DNA of 64,000 bases from positions 1 through 64,000 of the forward strand of contig JAIBAY010000003.1 of NCBI GenBank assembly GCA_019694975.1, read 5' to 3'. How positions within the stretch are numbered: position 1 is the first letter of the stretch; each line of letters starts with the position of its first letter. The position numbers were made by a program, and so were the translations under genes. The stretch is from Chitinophagales bacterium. GTDB lineage: Bacteria; Bacteroidota; Bacteroidia; Chitinophagales; UBA10324. Of the stretch, positions 1 to 9,782 are shown piece by piece. The notes under the pieces were generated by a model, which saw nothing but the letters and a program-made list of their open reading frames with translations, had not been told where the DNA came from and did no database searches.

Positions 1-24
1 TACATTTGTAGTGCAAATTTTACT

Positions 25-65
25 GCCCCAAATTTGATCACTTCGTGACTTATTTGGGGCTTTTT
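25..65 (+). terminator. Rho-independent terminator of a gene upstream of the window
   Basis: A 9-bp stem (GCCCCAAAT / ATTTGGGGC) encloses a smaller TCACTTCGTGA hairpin and is followed by a T run. It reads as a plus-strand terminator for a gene lying before base 1, convergent with rplQ. Confidence 0.7.
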
Positions 66-158
66 CTTTGCACACTATACTGTGAAATACTTACTCAGAT
101 TGAGTTCTACATTTTCGGGAATACCCTATCCTGAAATCAAACAACAGCGATGTGCCGC

Positions 159-192
159 AAAAAAAAAGCGCCGGAAAAAATATTCCGGCGCT
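159..192 (-). terminator. Terminator of the S10-spc-alpha ribosomal operon
   Basis: A perfect 9-bp stem GCGCCGGAA / TTCCGGCGC is followed, on the minus strand, by a run of nine T. It lies 24 bases past the rplQ stop and probably ends the whole ribosomal transcript. Confidence 0.85.
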
Positions 193-215
193 GCAGCAAG
201 TTAAGTTACATCCAA

Positions 216-770
216 CTATGCACCGCCTGATTTGCGCTGGCGGATTTTAGGTGTATTAGTGGTTTTTGTGGAAGGCTTCTTCTCACTCTTCTTCGATTCA
301 ACATTCTTAGGTTCTGTCTTGGCACCTGTTGATTTATTGGTTCCTCTGCGTGTACGCTTTTTCGGTGCAGCGGTTTCAGCAGCCGCAGTGGCTGATGCAG
401 CGCCATTCAGCAGGCTATAATCCACCAGTTCTATTAAGGCCATATCAGCATTATCACCTGGGCGATTGCCAATTTTAATAATCCTGGTATAACCGCCCGG
501 GCGATTGGCAATTTTTTCAGCCACGTCACCGAAGAGCTGATCAACTGCCTCTTTGCTCCTCAAAACACTGAATACAACCCTGCGGTTATGCGTGCTGTTT
601 TCCTTTGCACGGGTGATAATCGGTTCAACATACCGGCGCAGTGCTTTTGCCTTCGCTGTGGTAGTGGTAATATGCTTATGCATAATAAGCGAAGTTGCCA
701 TATTACTTAACAGTGCACCACGGTGCTGACTCGTTCTGCTGAGTTTATTAATCTTATTCTGGTGTCTCAT
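216..770 (-). CDS. rplQ: 50S ribosomal protein L17
   Basis: Large-subunit protein L17, which binds 23S rRNA near the tunnel exit. The first 120 or so residues carry the conserved L17 core ([14 protein letters not shown] near the N terminus, [20 protein letters not shown] around residue 92). At 184 residues it exceeds the roughly 120-130 of the E. coli form because of a C-terminal tail of about 60 residues rich in Ala, Lys and Thr; similar tails occur in other Bacteroidota. It is the last gene of the alpha operon, directly downstream of rpoA, and is followed by a strong terminator. ATG start. Confidence 0.97.
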   Translation of the reverse strand: MRHQNKINKLSRTSQHRGALLSNMATSLIMHKHITTTTAKAKALRRYVEPIITRAKENSTHNRRVVFSVLRSKEAVDQLFGDVAEKIANRPGGYTRIIKIGNRPGDNADMALIELVDYSLLNGAASATAAAETAAPKKRTRRGTNKSTGAKTEPKNVESKKSEKKPSTKTTNTPKIRQRKSGGA

Positions 771-871
771 TGTTTTATTCTCCGTTGTATGTTGGCTGAA
801 AAGATAAGTGCAGGATCAAAATGAAAAAACGTTATGAAAAGTGCATTGTCCTTCAGCAATAAATCAAATTA

Positions 872-1864
872 TTAATCATCAAGCTTGAACTTCGAAAGGT
901 CCATTCCAAAATGGAGGCCCTTTTCATTAATCAAAGCTTCAATCTCCATCAGCGACTTGCGGCCGAAATTGCGGAACTTCAGCAGCTCATTCGTATCATA
1001 TTTTACCAATTCTGAAAGAGAACTGATCTTGGCTGCTTTCAGGCAATTGTAAGCGCGCACAGAAAGGTCAAGATCTTCCAAAGGTGTCTTCAGCAATTTG
1101 CGCATATGCAGGATATGCTCATCCACCACATCATCTTCCTTTTTCTCTTTATTGTCGAAAGTGATGTTTTCATCAGAGATGAGCATCAGGTGCTGAATCA
1201 GGATACGGGCAGCTTCTTTAATGGCTTCTTCCGGATGAATCGTGCCATCCGTTGTGATTTCCATAATCAGCTTTTCATAGTCTGTCTTTTGTTCAACACG
1301 TGTATTTTCAACTGCGTACTTAACATTTTTTATCGGTGTGAAGATCGCATCCGTGGCAATCGTTCCGATTGGAGCATCCTTTACTTCGTTTTCTTCAGCC
1401 GGTACATAACCACGTCCTTTCTGCACAATTATTTCCATGTCAAGTTTCACGCTGCGCTCCATCCTGCAGATCACGAGATCAGGATTCATGATGCGGAAGT
1501 TGGAAGAAGCCTTTTCAATATCTCCTGCACGGAAATCATCTTTATTTTTTATGGAAATAAGGATTTTTTCCTGTTGTAAATCTTCCTCAGTAGTTTTCTT
1601 AAGCCGTATTTGCTTGATGTTGAGAATAATCTCCGTCACATCTTCCATCACGCCTTTTATGGTCGAAAACTCATGATCCACACCGCTGATCCTTACTGCC
1701 GTGATAGCATATCCTTCCAGCGAGGAAAGCAGTACCCTCCGCAATGCATTACCGATGGTTACACCAAAGCCGGGTTCCAACGGACGAAATTCAAACAATC
1801 CTTCAAAATCAGTTGCCTTCTGCAGAACGATTTTATCCGGTTTTTGAAATGTGAGTAAAGCCAT
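872..1864 (-). CDS. rpoA: DNA-directed RNA polymerase subunit alpha
   Basis: Alpha subunit of RNA polymerase. The N-terminal domain (residues 1 to about 230) dimerises and docks beta and beta'; [18 protein letters not shown] near residue 37 is the hallmark. The C-terminal domain (from about 250) has the helix-hairpin-helix that contacts UP elements and activators: [12 protein letters not shown] keeps the Arg, Asn and Cys of the DNA-binding surface, and [13 protein letters not shown] keeps the second half. At 330 residues it is of usual length. It lies between rpsD and rplQ, the canonical alpha-operon position. Confidence 0.98.
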   Translation of the reverse strand: MALLTFQKPDKIVLQKATDFEGLFEFRPLEPGFGVTIGNALRRVLLSSLEGYAITAVRISGVDHEFSTIKGVMEDVTEIILNIKQIRLKKTTEEDLQQEKILISIKNKDDFRAGDIEKASSNFRIMNPDLVICRMERSVKLDMEIIVQKGRGYVPAEENEVKDAPIGTIATDAIFTPIKNVKYAVENTRVEQKTDYEKLIMEITTDGTIHPEEAIKEAARILIQHLMLISDENITFDNKEKKEDDVVDEHILHMRKLLKTPLEDLDLSVRAYNCLKAAKISSLSELVKYDTNELLKFRNFGRKSLMEIEALINEKGLHFGMDLSKFKLDD

Positions 1865-1948
1865 TATTTGTTTCGGGTTTTAGTTCTAAAATTTATAATT
1901 CCGGTATCCGTTTAATGCTATTCAACACGCTGCATATCCGGCTTGGCA

Positions 1949-2554
1949 CTACTTGGAATACAATTCCACAATCAGCTGCTCATGAATGTTTTCAGGAATC
2001 TGCTCCTTCTCAGGCATAGCAAGAAACACACCCTTCATGGTATCACTGTTCCATTCCAGCCATGGGTACTTCGACTCACGGTTGCCGAGGGCCTGTGTGA
2101 TAGCAGGAAGGCCCTTGGATTTTTCTTTGATACTGATCACATCTCCTACACGAAGCACAAGTGACGGAATGCCTGCAACTCTACCGTTCACGGTGATGTG
2201 CTTGTGCACCACCAACTGACGGGCTGCCCTGCGGGTGGGCGCTACGCCAAGGCGGAAAATGGTGTTATCAAGCCTGGCCTCCAATAACTTCAGCAGGTTT
2301 TCACCGGTTACTCCCTTTTTACGAACGGCTTCAGCATAAAAACGCGCAAACTGCCTTTCCAGCAGGCCATAAGTCATCTTGGCTTTTTGCTTTTCCTTCA
2401 GCTGTGTCGCATATTCGGAAGACTGCTTCTTCTTTCGAGACTGCCCATGCATACCGGGAGGATAACTTTTCTTTTCCAATGATTTGGTGTAACCCATGAT
2501 AGGTTCTCCAAATCTCCTGTTTATTTTAGCCTTTGAGCCCGTGAATCTTGCCAT
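1949..2554 (-). CDS. rpsD: 30S ribosomal protein S4
   Basis: Primary 16S rRNA binding protein that nucleates 30S assembly. In E. coli it also represses its own operon; whether that holds here cannot be seen. The 201-residue protein has the N-terminal ribosomal S4 domain followed by an S4 RNA-binding fold (LDNTIFRLGVAPTRRAARQL near residue 95). The N terminus (MARFTGSKAKINRRFGEP) lacks the CxxC zinc pairs of some S4 proteins, so this is the zinc-free type. The order rpsM-rpsK-rpsD-rpoA is standard. Confidence 0.97.
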   Translation of the reverse strand: MARFTGSKAKINRRFGEPIMGYTKSLEKKSYPPGMHGQSRKKKQSSEYATQLKEKQKAKMTYGLLERQFARFYAEAVRKKGVTGENLLKLLEARLDNTIFRLGVAPTRRAARQLVVHKHITVNGRVAGIPSLVLRVGDVISIKEKSKGLPAITQALGNRESKYPWLEWNSDTMKGVFLAMPEKEQIPENIHEQLIVELYSK

Positions 2555-2617
2555 GTTATTGTCGTATTCGCTGTATTTTAAATTGAATGAATTGTTTAAT
2601 GTTTCGAAGATGTGTCA

Positions 2618-3007
2618 CTAAACCCTTCTTTTCTTCGCCGGCCTGCATCCGTTATGCGGCAGTGGTGTAATATCTTTGATCACTGTCACATCTATTCCTG
2701 ACGAAGAGATAGAACGGATCGCTGATTCACGTCCCGAACCGGGTCCTTTCACAAATACCTCCACCTTACGCATACCGGAATCATGTGCAACCTTTGCAGC
2801 ATCCTGTGCGGCGAGCTGAGCGGCATAAGGGGTATTCTTTTTCGAACCCTTAAAGCCAATCTTGCCGGCAGAGGACCATGATATCACCTGGCCTGTTTTA
2901 TTGGTAAACGTGATGATGATATTATTGAAGCTGGCCTGAATGTGCACGTGTCCTTCAGGTTCAGCTTTGATACTGCGCTTTTTGGTGGTCTTTTTTGTTT
3001 CAGCCAT
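2618..3007 (-). CDS. rpsK: 30S ribosomal protein S11
   Basis: S11 sits on the 30S platform next to the mRNA exit channel and contacts the E-site region. The 129-residue protein has the family core ([20 protein letters not shown] near residue 22) and the conserved C terminus [23 protein letters not shown], which includes the Asn-Gly step known as an isoaspartate site in other bacteria. A short Lys-rich N-terminal extension ([12 protein letters not shown]) precedes the core. It lies 54 bases after rpsM and 63 before rpsD. Confidence 0.97.
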   Translation of the reverse strand: MAETKKTTKKRSIKAEPEGHVHIQASFNNIIITFTNKTGQVISWSSAGKIGFKGSKKNTPYAAQLAAQDAAKVAHDSGMRKVEVFVKGPGSGRESAIRSISSSGIDVTVIKDITPLPHNGCRPAKKRRV

Positions 3008-3061
3008 TGTGATTTATGCTTTTACAGATGAGGGTGCAATGCTTTCAGCACTGCGTATTTT

Positions 3062-3445
3062 TTATTTCTTGGCAGGTGTCTTCTTCTTACCCGCAACAGT
3101 TTTGCGTTTTCCTTTCCTGGTTCTGCTGTTCGTCCTGGTACGCTGACCTCTTGTCGGCAGTCCTTTGCGGTGACGGATTCCACGGTAACATCCGATATCC
3201 ATCAATCGCTTTATGTTGAGCTGAATCTCCGAGCGCAATGCACCTTCCACTTTCCAGTCATTATTTATGATATTACGGATGGAATTCAATTCATCATCAT
3301 TCCAATCCTTAACCTTCTTGGTAATCTCCACACCTGCTTCCTGAAGAATTTTCTTGGCAGCAGACTGGCCAATGCCAAAAAGGTAAGAAAGGCCAACGTA
3401 GCCCTGTTTATTCTTAGGTAAATCAACACCTGAAATTCTCGCCAT
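3062..3445 (-). CDS. rpsM: 30S ribosomal protein S13
   Basis: S13 lies in the head of the 30S subunit and forms intersubunit bridges and P-site tRNA contacts through its basic tail. The N terminus ([20 protein letters not shown]) and the [19 protein letters not shown] signature around residue 90 are typical. The C-terminal tail is very Lys-rich ([15 protein letters not shown]), as expected for the P-site-contacting extension. The length of 127 residues is normal. It is the gene after rpmJ. Confidence 0.97.
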   Translation of the reverse strand: MARISGVDLPKNKQGYVGLSYLFGIGQSAAKKILQEAGVEITKKVKDWNDDELNSIRNIINNDWKVEGALRSEIQLNIKRLMDIGCYRGIRHRKGLPTRGQRTRTNSRTRKGKRKTVAGKKKTPAKK

Positions 3446-3513
3446 GATGTATCGTTAATCTTTGTTTTTCAATTAAAATTACTGATTGCTTATTGGCAAT
3501 TTGTCTGATGATC

Positions 3514-3630
3514 TTAACCCTGGCGCTGCTTGTAGCGCGGATTTTTTTTGTTGATCACATACAACTTTCCTTTGCGCCGCACAATTTTGCAGTCTGCGCT
3601 TCTTCTTTTTATGGATGCTCTTACTTTCAT
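3514..3630 (-). CDS. rpmJ: 50S ribosomal protein L36, zinc-free type
   Basis: A 38-residue reading frame beginning [20 protein letters not shown] and ending [10 protein letters not shown] is L36, one of the smallest ribosomal proteins, which binds 23S rRNA. The usual zinc ligands (Cys11, Cys14, Cys27, His32) are mostly replaced: Ser11, Asn27 and Arg32, with only Cys14 kept. This is therefore the zinc-independent paralogue. It sits at the canonical place between infA and rpsM. Confidence 0.95.
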   Translation of the reverse strand: MKVRASIKRRSADCKIVRRKGKLYVINKKNPRYKQRQG

Positions 3631-3687
3631 CGTCTGATTTTTATGCGTCCTGAAATTAAACCCGTATTGCCACTTTATTTATTAACG

Positions 3688-3906
3688 CTACTTGAACCGA
3701 TAAGTAATCCTACCTCTTGTCAGATCATAAGGCGACATCTCTACCGTTACCTTGTCGCCTGGAAGAATCCGTATGTAATGCATCCGCATCTTTCCTGAAA
3801 TGGTGGCTATAATCTCGTGCCCATTCTCGAGGCGGACACGAAACATCGCATTGGATAATGATTCCGTAATCGTGCCGTCCTGTTTAATAAGATCTTGCTT
3901 AGCCAT
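3688..3906 (-). CDS. infA: Translation initiation factor IF-1
   Basis: IF-1 is a single OB-fold (S1-like) protein that occupies the A site during initiation and assists IF-2 and IF-3. The 72-residue length is exact for the family. Conserved segments are [40 protein letters not shown] and the end [11 protein letters not shown]. It lies between map and rpmJ, as in many Bacteroidota and Gram-positive spc operons. Confidence 0.98.
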   Translation of the reverse strand: MAKQDLIKQDGTITESLSNAMFRVRLENGHEIIATISGKMRMHYIRILPGDKVTVEMSPYDLTRGRITYRFK

Positions 3907-4001
3907 TCAAAATTTGAGGGTGCAAATATCGGTTTAATTCGTGAATTTTTTTAAGCTTTTGCTGAATTACTCCTGCTGATGTTGAATCGATCCATTTTCC
4001 T

Positions 4002-4781
4002 TCACACTGCCACATTCAAAACTTCTTCAATAAAGCTGAAGGTGGTTAGCATTTGCGGTCCGCCTTTCGTTACAGCTACCGTATGTTCAAAATGCGCGGA
4101 AGGCTGATGGTCCTCTGTAAAAATCGTCCACCCGTCATTTGCCTGCAGAACATTCTTTTTTCCCATATTCACCATTGGTTCAATGGCAATAACCAATCCT
4201 TCCTGCAACTTTGCACCGGAACCACGCTTACCGTAGTTAGGTACTTCGGGATCTTCATGCAACTTTTTTCCAACTCCGTGACCTACCAGTTCCCTCACTA
4301 CCGAGTAGCCATTTCTCTCGACATAATCCTGTATGGAAGAGGCAATATCTCCGATTCTGCCACCAACCTTTGCCTGCTCCACACCTAATTCAAGCGATTG
4401 CCTTGTTACAGCTAACAGTCGCTGCTTTTCTTCACTTATTTCACCTACCGGAAAAGTGAATGCACTGTCTCCGTAAAAATCATCTAATACAACACCGATG
4501 TCTACACTTACAATATCTCCTTCCTTTAGTATAGTATTACCGGGAATCCCGTGTACCACCACTTCATTGACAGAAATACAGGCCGCGTTGGGAAAACCAC
4601 GATAACCAAGGAAGGCTGGAAAACCTCCATGATCCCTGATAAACTGGTCAGCCACGGCATCAAGCTTTATGGTTGCTATACCAGGCTTAATATGCTTTGC
4701 CACTTCGGCTAAAGCTCTTGAAACAATCAAAGAACTCCTTCTAATACGTTCAATCTCTTCCGGTGTCTTGTAATAAATCAT
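4002..4781 (-). CDS. map: Type I methionine aminopeptidase
   Basis: Removes the initiator methionine from nascent proteins once the formyl group is gone. The pita-bread fold has all five metal ligands visible: Asp in SVDIGVVL, Asp in YGDSAFTF, His in GHGVGKKLHEDP, Glu in IAIEPMVNMG and Glu in AHFEHTVAV. At 259 residues it is the short bacterial type Ia form, without an N-terminal zinc-finger extension. It lies 6 bases downstream of secY and is probably co-transcribed with it. Confidence 0.96.
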   Translation of the reverse strand: MIYYKTPEEIERIRRSSLIVSRALAEVAKHIKPGIATIKLDAVADQFIRDHGGFPAFLGYRGFPNAACISVNEVVVHGIPGNTILKEGDIVSVDIGVVLDDFYGDSAFTFPVGEISEEKQRLLAVTRQSLELGVEQAKVGGRIGDIASSIQDYVERNGYSVVRELVGHGVGKKLHEDPEVPNYGKRGSGAKLQEGLVIAIEPMVNMGKKNVLQANDGWTIFTEDHQPSAHFEHTVAVTKGGPQMLTTFSFIEEVLNVAV

Positions 4782-4787
4782 TTATTG

Positions 4788-6125
4788 CTAAGCACTAACT
4801 GCCGTTGTTCTCCCTTTTATGCGTCCTGACTTCATCAACCCGTCGTAATGACGCATCAACAGGTGACTTTCTATCTGCTGTAGCGTATCGAGAATTACAC
4901 CAACCATAATGAGCAACGAGGTACCGCCATAGAAATTTGCCCATTGACTGTTTACACCGAAAGCACGTGCAAACGAAGGCATGATGGCAACAAAAGCAAG
5001 AAATAAAGCACCCGGCAGGGTTATCCTTGACATTACCGTATCAATAAAATTGGCGGTCTGCTTTCCAGGCTTCACGCCTGGAATAAAGCCACCGTTTCGT
5101 TTCATGTCATCTGCCATCTGAATCGGATTCACAATAATGGCTGTATAGAAATACGTGAAAATGACAATCAGGAGCAGGTCGACCAGGTTATACCAGAACG
5201 ATCCGGGATTGGTGAATGCTGTTGCTCCCTGCATGGCAGCGGAGTCGGGAAAAAACTGTGCAACTGTGGCCGGTATAAACATCAATGCCTGCGAAAAAAT
5301 GATTGGCATAACACCTGCAGCATTCACTTTCAGCGGAATATACTGCCGCACACCTCCATATTGCTTATTACCCACGACGCGCTTAGCATATTGCACCGGA
5401 ATCTTCCGTGTTCCCTGCACCAGCAAAATAACCATCACTATTACCGCGAGCAGCACAGCAAGTTCCAGCAGGAAGGATACAAGACCGCCGCCTTCATTCA
5501 AGCGACTGTCAAATTCTGCGAGGAATGCAAAGGGTAACCGCGCAATGATACCGATCATAATCAACAGCGAAATTCCATTCCCGATGCCGCGATCGGTGAT
5601 CTTTTCACCCATCCACATGATAAAGATCGTGCCGGCTGTAAGAATAACGAGCGATGAAAACCAGAAAAGCCCCGGATTGACGCCGCTTACCACATTGGCA
5701 CCAATACCGCTTTTCAGGTAAACAACATACCCGGAAGCCTGTGCGGCAGTTATTACTACTGTCAGCCACCGGGTGATATTATTAATCTTGCGGCGCCCGC
5801 TTTCACCTTCTTTCTGCATTTTCTGAAAGGTGGGAATAGCCAGTGTAACCAATTGCATCACGATGGAGGCCGAGATATAGGGCATAATTCCCAAAGCAAA
5901 TATGGATGCCCTCGAAAATGCGCCACCGGCAAAAATATCGAGCAGACCAAAAATACCTTTGGCCCCCTGCTGGGTTACAGCTGCCAGTTGTACAGGATCA
6001 ACGCCCGGCAGTACGATGTATGAACCTACCCGATAGACGAAAATAAGCCCCAGCGTATAAAGAATCCTTTGACGCAGGTCTTCAATTTTCCAAATGTTCT
6101 GTATGGTTTGAACGAAACGTTTCAT
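4788..6125 (-). CDS. secY: Protein translocase subunit SecY
   Basis: Central channel of the Sec translocon in the inner membrane, partner of SecE (found here at 49,566-49,757) and SecG. The 445 residues contain about ten hydrophobic membrane segments. Family marks include the N-terminal LRQRILYTLGLIFVYRVGSY, the plug region GGAFSRASIFALGIMPYISA and GIGNGISLLI. It sits in the standard place between rplO and map, 8 bases after rplO. Confidence 0.98.
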   Translation of the reverse strand: MKRFVQTIQNIWKIEDLRQRILYTLGLIFVYRVGSYIVLPGVDPVQLAAVTQQGAKGIFGLLDIFAGGAFSRASIFALGIMPYISASIVMQLVTLAIPTFQKMQKEGESGRRKINNITRWLTVVITAAQASGYVVYLKSGIGANVVSGVNPGLFWFSSLVILTAGTIFIMWMGEKITDRGIGNGISLLIMIGIIARLPFAFLAEFDSRLNEGGGLVSFLLELAVLLAVIVMVILLVQGTRKIPVQYAKRVVGNKQYGGVRQYIPLKVNAAGVMPIIFSQALMFIPATVAQFFPDSAAMQGATAFTNPGSFWYNLVDLLLIVIFTYFYTAIIVNPIQMADDMKRNGGFIPGVKPGKQTANFIDTVMSRITLPGALFLAFVAIMPSFARAFGVNSQWANFYGGTSLLIMVGVILDTLQQIESHLLMRHYDGLMKSGRIKGRTTAVSA

Positions 6126-6133
6126 GTACGTTA

Positions 6134-6580
6134 TTAAACAAGGTTAACAGTACCGCCGGCAGCTTCAATGGCCTTCTTTGCCGTTTCGCTGACTGCATTC
6201 ACTTTTACATCAAGCTTTGATTTTAATTCGCCGGTTCCAAGAATTTTCACCTTATCATTCTTAGTGATAATGCCATATTCCAGCAGTACTGCATGATTGA
6301 CCGCGGTGAGTTTGTATTTATCAACGTATGCCTGTAAGCGGCCGAGGTTAATGACTTCAAACTCTTTACGGAATGGATTCTTGAATCCAAACTTCGGCAA
6401 CCTACGTTGCAACGGCATCTGACCGCCTTCAAAACCTCTCCTGCTTTTATTGCCGCTTCTGGCACCGGCACCTTTATTACCTCGTGTAGAAGTACCTCCA
6501 TGACCGCTGCCCTGACCACGACCGATTCGCTTTACCTTTTTTACGGACCCTTTTGCGGGTTTCAGATTACTGAGATTCAT
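6134..6580 (-). CDS. rplO: 50S ribosomal protein L15
   Basis: L15 is a late-assembly 50S protein with a long unstructured basic N-terminal arm that threads into 23S rRNA. The arm is obvious here: GRGQGSGHGGTSTRGNKGAG, followed by FEGGQMPLQRRLPKFGF. The C-terminal globular part (from about residue 70) carries the conserved VNAVSETAKKAIEAAGG. The length of 148 residues is usual. It starts 2 bases after the rpmD stop. Confidence 0.97.
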   Translation of the reverse strand: MNLSNLKPAKGSVKKVKRIGRGQGSGHGGTSTRGNKGAGARSGNKSRRGFEGGQMPLQRRLPKFGFKNPFRKEFEVINLGRLQAYVDKYKLTAVNHAVLLEYGIITKNDKVKILGTGELKSKLDVKVNAVSETAKKAIEAAGGTVNLV

Positions 6581-6582
6581 GC

Positions 6583-6762
6583 TTAGATTTTTTCAATAGT
6601 CACTAAATGTCTCACCTTTGTCAGCATTCCCTGTATTTGTTCGGAATCTTCCTTCACAACCGGAACATGCAGTTTGTGGATGCCCAAAGCAGTAATCGTA
6701 CGCTTCTGCCTTTCGGGCCGGTCGATTGCGCTTTTTACCTGGGTAATTTTTAGTTTTGCCAT
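6583..6762 (-). CDS. rpmD: 50S ribosomal protein L30
   Basis: A 59-residue L30 of bacterial short type, beginning MAKLKITQVKSAIDRPERQK and including RTITALGIHKLHVPVVKEDS. The open frame extends nine codons upstream to another start, but the MAKLKITQ start matches family length and is preferred. It lies between rpsE and rplO as usual. Confidence 0.96.
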   Translation of the reverse strand: MAKLKITQVKSAIDRPERQKRTITALGIHKLHVPVVKEDSEQIQGMLTKVRHLVTIEKI

Positions 6763-6844
6763 GGTTATTGATTCTGTTTTTCGATACAATATGCGATCAG
6801 CAAAAATTGCAGCTGCCTATTGTTCCCGGAAAATGCCGGCTGTA

Positions 6845-7363
6845 TTAACCGTTAAAGACTTTTTTCAGATTTACATTGCGCGTTTGTGAAATTACCAGCG
6901 GATCCCTTACCAGTGAAAGGGCTTTTATGGTTGCCTTAACCACATTGTGAGGGTTGGTTGAACCCAGTGATTTCGCCAACACATCCGTAACCCCTGCACT
7001 TTCCAGCACTGCACGCATTGCACCGCCTGCAATTACACCGGTTCCGTGTGAAGCCGGTTTTATCCATACTTTCGATGCACTGAATTTGGCGATCTGCTCA
7101 TGCGGAATCGTTCCTTTGTAAACCGGCACTTTAACAAGATTCTTTTTAGCATCATCGATGCCTTTGGTAATAGCTTCCTGCACCTCCCGCGCCTTGCCAA
7201 GGCCTTGTCCCACGATACCATTACCGTCTCCCACCACCACCAAAGCGGAAAAGCTGAAGGTACGGCCACCTTTTGTCACCTTCGCCACACGCTGAATGTT
7301 TACCACTTTGTCTTTAAGGTCCAGCTCGCTTGCCTTTACCCTTTGAATGTTTGCTTGCGCCAT
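6845..7363 (-). CDS. rpsE: 30S ribosomal protein S5
   Basis: S5 lies at the mRNA entry channel and affects decoding accuracy. The 172-residue product starts [20 protein letters not shown]; the frame is open 13 codons further upstream, but that extension is not family-like, so the later ATG is chosen. The N-terminal double-stranded RNA-binding fold has [20 protein letters not shown]. The C-terminal domain has [20 protein letters not shown] and [16 protein letters not shown]. The gene order rplR-rpsE-rpmD is canonical. Confidence 0.96.
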   Translation of the reverse strand: MAQANIQRVKASELDLKDKVVNIQRVAKVTKGGRTFSFSALVVVGDGNGIVGQGLGKAREVQEAITKGIDDAKKNLVKVPVYKGTIPHEQIAKFSASKVWIKPASHGTGVIAGGAMRAVLESAGVTDVLAKSLGSTNPHNVVKATIKALSLVRDPLVISQTRNVNLKKVFNG

Positions 7364-7410
7364 TGTATTTCGCTGATTTCTTGTTAACAGATTAGGATTC
7401 AATCCTGAAT

Positions 7411-7758
7411 TTAAAATTGCAGTCCGCCTTCACGTGCACCATCTGCAACGGCTTTAACCCGTCCGTGATACAGGTAACCGCCACGATCAAATATTACATT
7501 GCTGATACCCGCATCAATTGCTCTTTTGGCAATTGCCTTTCCTACTTCCTTCGATCGTTCAATCTTGGTTCCGGTGATTTCCTTCATATCACGGGAAGAG
7601 GCTGCCGCTAAAGTATGTCCCTGAGAATCATCAATGATCTGCACATAGATTTCACTGTTGCTGCGATAGACTGACAGGCGGGGCCTTTCCTTGGTGCCGG
7701 AAATTTTCTTCCGAATCTTCCTGCGGATCTTTTCTCTTCTTGCTTCCTTTCTTACCAT
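7411..7758 (-). CDS. rplR: 50S ribosomal protein L18
   Basis: L18 binds 5S rRNA, with L5, in the central protuberance. The 115-residue protein starts with the basic tract [20 protein letters not shown], then [20 protein letters not shown], and ends with [19 protein letters not shown], the conserved L18 C terminus. The length is normal for bacteria. Confidence 0.97.
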   Translation of the reverse strand: MVRKEARREKIRRKIRKKISGTKERPRLSVYRSNSEIYVQIIDDSQGHTLAAASSRDMKEITGTKIERSKEVGKAIAKRAIDAGISNVIFDRGGYLYHGRVKAVADGAREGGLQF

Positions 7759-7815
7759 TTTTTTTGATTTTATTTTCGCTTACGGATTTTGCCGTAGGCT
7801 GTTTTTTAATTCATA

Positions 7816-8379
7816 TTATTTTGCGCCTGTCGCAGCGGACTTACCGGCTTTGCGGCGCAGAATTTCGTTCACATGCTTAATACCTTTGCCCTTGTATGGT
7901 TCCGGCCTTCTCACTTCACGGATCTTCGCTGCCATCTGCCCCAGCAATTGCTTGTCATAGCTGCTCAGGGTGATGATGGGGTTCTGACCTTTCAACTGTT
8001 CAGCCGATGCCTTGATTTCCTTCGGCAGTGAAAATAAAACAGGATGTGAAAATCCAACGGATAATTCCAACAACTGACCGGTTACCGTTGCCCTGAAACC
8101 AACACCCACAAGTTCCAGTTTTGTTTCGTACCCTTCAGTGACTCCCTTCATCATATTTGCCAATAAAGCACGGTACAATCCATGCAATGCCTTATGGCGT
8201 TTCTGATTGGTGGGCCTGTTAACGATTACCTGACCATCTTCCGTTGTGAACGTGATATCTGCATCAACTTTCTGCGTCAACTGACCTTTCGGGCCTTTTA
8301 CAATAACCTCATTGGAAGGAGTGACAGAAAAACTGACTCCTTTGGGTAATGCAACCGGCATTTTTCCTATGCGTGACAT
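7816..8379 (-). CDS. rplF: 50S ribosomal protein L6
   Basis: L6 is located near the factor-binding centre of the 50S subunit. Two tandem L6 domains span residues 1-80 and 85-187. The N terminus MSRIGKMPVALPKGV and the C-terminal signature RRPEPYKGKGIKHVNEILRR are diagnostic. The tail AGKSAATGAK is slightly longer than in E. coli. Position between rpsH and rplR is standard. Confidence 0.97.
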   Translation of the reverse strand: MSRIGKMPVALPKGVSFSVTPSNEVIVKGPKGQLTQKVDADITFTTEDGQVIVNRPTNQKRHKALHGLYRALLANMMKGVTEGYETKLELVGVGFRATVTGQLLELSVGFSHPVLFSLPKEIKASAEQLKGQNPIITLSSYDKQLLGQMAAKIREVRRPEPYKGKGIKHVNEILRRKAGKSAATGAK

Positions 8380-8491
8380 GCTTGAATATTGCTTGTTTTA
8401 AAATCCTGTTTTAACTACTGTGAATACCTGCTTTCGTTCATTTCACCAATTCATTATCCTGCACTCTTGCCAGCAGGTGAATTACTTTTAC

Positions 8492-8893
8492 TTAGAAAAT
8501 ATAGCAAAGCACCTCTCCGCCAATTTTTTGTGTCTTCGCTTCCTTATCAGTCATCAGCCCTTTGGAGGTGGAAATTACTGCTATACCCAATCCATTCATC
8601 ACCTTTGGTAATTCTTCAGCGCCACGATATCTTCTCAATCCCGGACGGCTTACCCTGCGCAGCGAGCGTATAGCAGGCTGCTTGGTAACCTGGTTGTATT
8701 TCAAGGCAATTTTAATGACGCCACTTCCATTTGTGCTGTCTTCAAATTTGTATTTAAGTATGTATCCTTTATCATACAATATTTCAGTCAGCCGCTTCTT
8801 CAGGTTGGAAGAAGGAATTTCCACTATGCGATGATTCGCTGTGAGTGCATTGCGCATGCGGGTGAGGTAGTCAGCTATAGGATCGGTTACCAT
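8492..8893 (-). CDS. rpsH: 30S ribosomal protein S8
   Basis: S8 binds the central domain of 16S rRNA and is essential for 30S assembly; in E. coli it is the spc-operon repressor. The 133-residue protein begins MVTDPIADYLTRMRNALTAN and ends GLMTDKEAKTQKIGGEVLCYIF, where the Gly-Gly-Glu-Val-Leu-Cys motif is the family end signature. A gap of about 110 bases separates it from rplF, larger than most spacings in this operon. Confidence 0.97.
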   Translation of the reverse strand: MVTDPIADYLTRMRNALTANHRIVEIPSSNLKKRLTEILYDKGYILKYKFEDSTNGSGVIKIALKYNQVTKQPAIRSLRRVSRPGLRRYRGAEELPKVMNGLGIAVISTSKGLMTDKEAKTQKIGGEVLCYIF

Positions 8894-8930
8894 TATGAGT
8901 TGTTGGAATTGATTAATTAATTTATCACGC

Positions 8931-9200
8931 TTACCAGGAAGCTTTCGTTACGCCCGGGATCTTGCCATTCAGGGCCAGCTCCCTGAACTTGATCCTGGAA
9001 ATGCCAAATTCACCAATGTACCCTTTCGGCCGTCCAGTTATCTGGCAACGGTTATGCTTACGTACCGGTGATGCATTTTTAGGAAGTTTATCCAATCCAA
9101 CATAGTCACCGGCAGCTTTAAGGGCTTTACGTTTTGCGGCATATTTAGCCGACATGCGGGCACGTTTTCTTTCTCTTGCTTTTACTGATTCTTTTGCCAT
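8931..9200 (-). CDS. rpsN: 30S ribosomal protein S14, zinc-free type
   Basis: S14 sits in the 30S head next to S3 and S10. The 89-residue protein is the long form without zinc: the region [20 protein letters not shown] has one Cys and no CxxC pairs. The C terminus ends IPGVTKASW, the invariant family end. Together with the zinc-free L36 this suggests ribosomes that depend less on zinc. Confidence 0.97.
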   Translation of the reverse strand: MAKESVKARERKRARMSAKYAAKRKALKAAGDYVGLDKLPKNASPVRKHNRCQITGRPKGYIGEFGISRIKFRELALNGKIPGVTKASW

Positions 9201-9204
9201 TTGC

Positions 9205-9762
9205 TTATTTATCTTTTTTAAACGGAATCCCTAATTCGGCGAGTAATGCCTTCGCTTCCTCATCGTCGGTTGTACTGGTTACAAAAGTGATATCCATACC
9301 ATTCATCCTGGTGATTTTATCGATATCTATTTCAGGGAAGATGATATGTTCGGTTACGCCGAGTGTGTAATTCCCTCTTCCGTCAAAGCTTTTATCATTC
9401 ACCCCTTTGAAGTCACGCACGCGTGGCAATGCCACCGAAATGAAACGATCCAAAAACTCATACATCCGTTCACCGCGAAGTGTTACCCGTACTCCAATCG
9501 GGGTATTCGCCCGCAGTTTGAAATTGGAAATATCCTTCTTGGATTTGGTAGCAACTGCGCGTTGACCTGCAATGGCCGAGATTTCAGCAACAGCGGTATC
9601 AATCAGTTTCTTATCGGCAGTAGCCGCACCTACACCCTGGTTGATGGCAATTTTTTCAAGGCGGGGTACCTGCATACCTGACTTGAAATTGAATTGTTTT
9701 TTCAAAGCAGGCACCACATTTTCTTCGTAGTGTTTTCTTAACCTGGGAATGTATTTTTCCAT
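9205..9762 (-). CDS. rplE: 50S ribosomal protein L5
   Basis: L5 binds 5S rRNA and contacts P-site tRNA and S13. Its 185 residues include [40 protein letters not shown] and the end [19 protein letters not shown], all typical of the family. It lies 4 bases upstream of rpsN, implying tight co-expression. Confidence 0.97.
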   Translation of the reverse strand: MEKYIPRLRKHYEENVVPALKKQFNFKSGMQVPRLEKIAINQGVGAATADKKLIDTAVAEISAIAGQRAVATKSKKDISNFKLRANTPIGVRVTLRGERMYEFLDRFISVALPRVRDFKGVNDKSFDGRGNYTLGVTEHIIFPEIDIDKITRMNGMDITFVTSTTDDEEAKALLAELGIPFKKDK

Positions 9763-9782
9763 TGGACTGCTACTTTAATAAA

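Noticed and set aside
1106..1579. 157-codon plus-strand frame opposite rpoA
   Set aside because: Shadow of rpoA in the antisense strand with no family-like sequence.
5155..5721. 188-codon plus-strand frame opposite secY
   Set aside because: Antisense shadow of a conserved membrane-protein gene; composition follows from secY codons.
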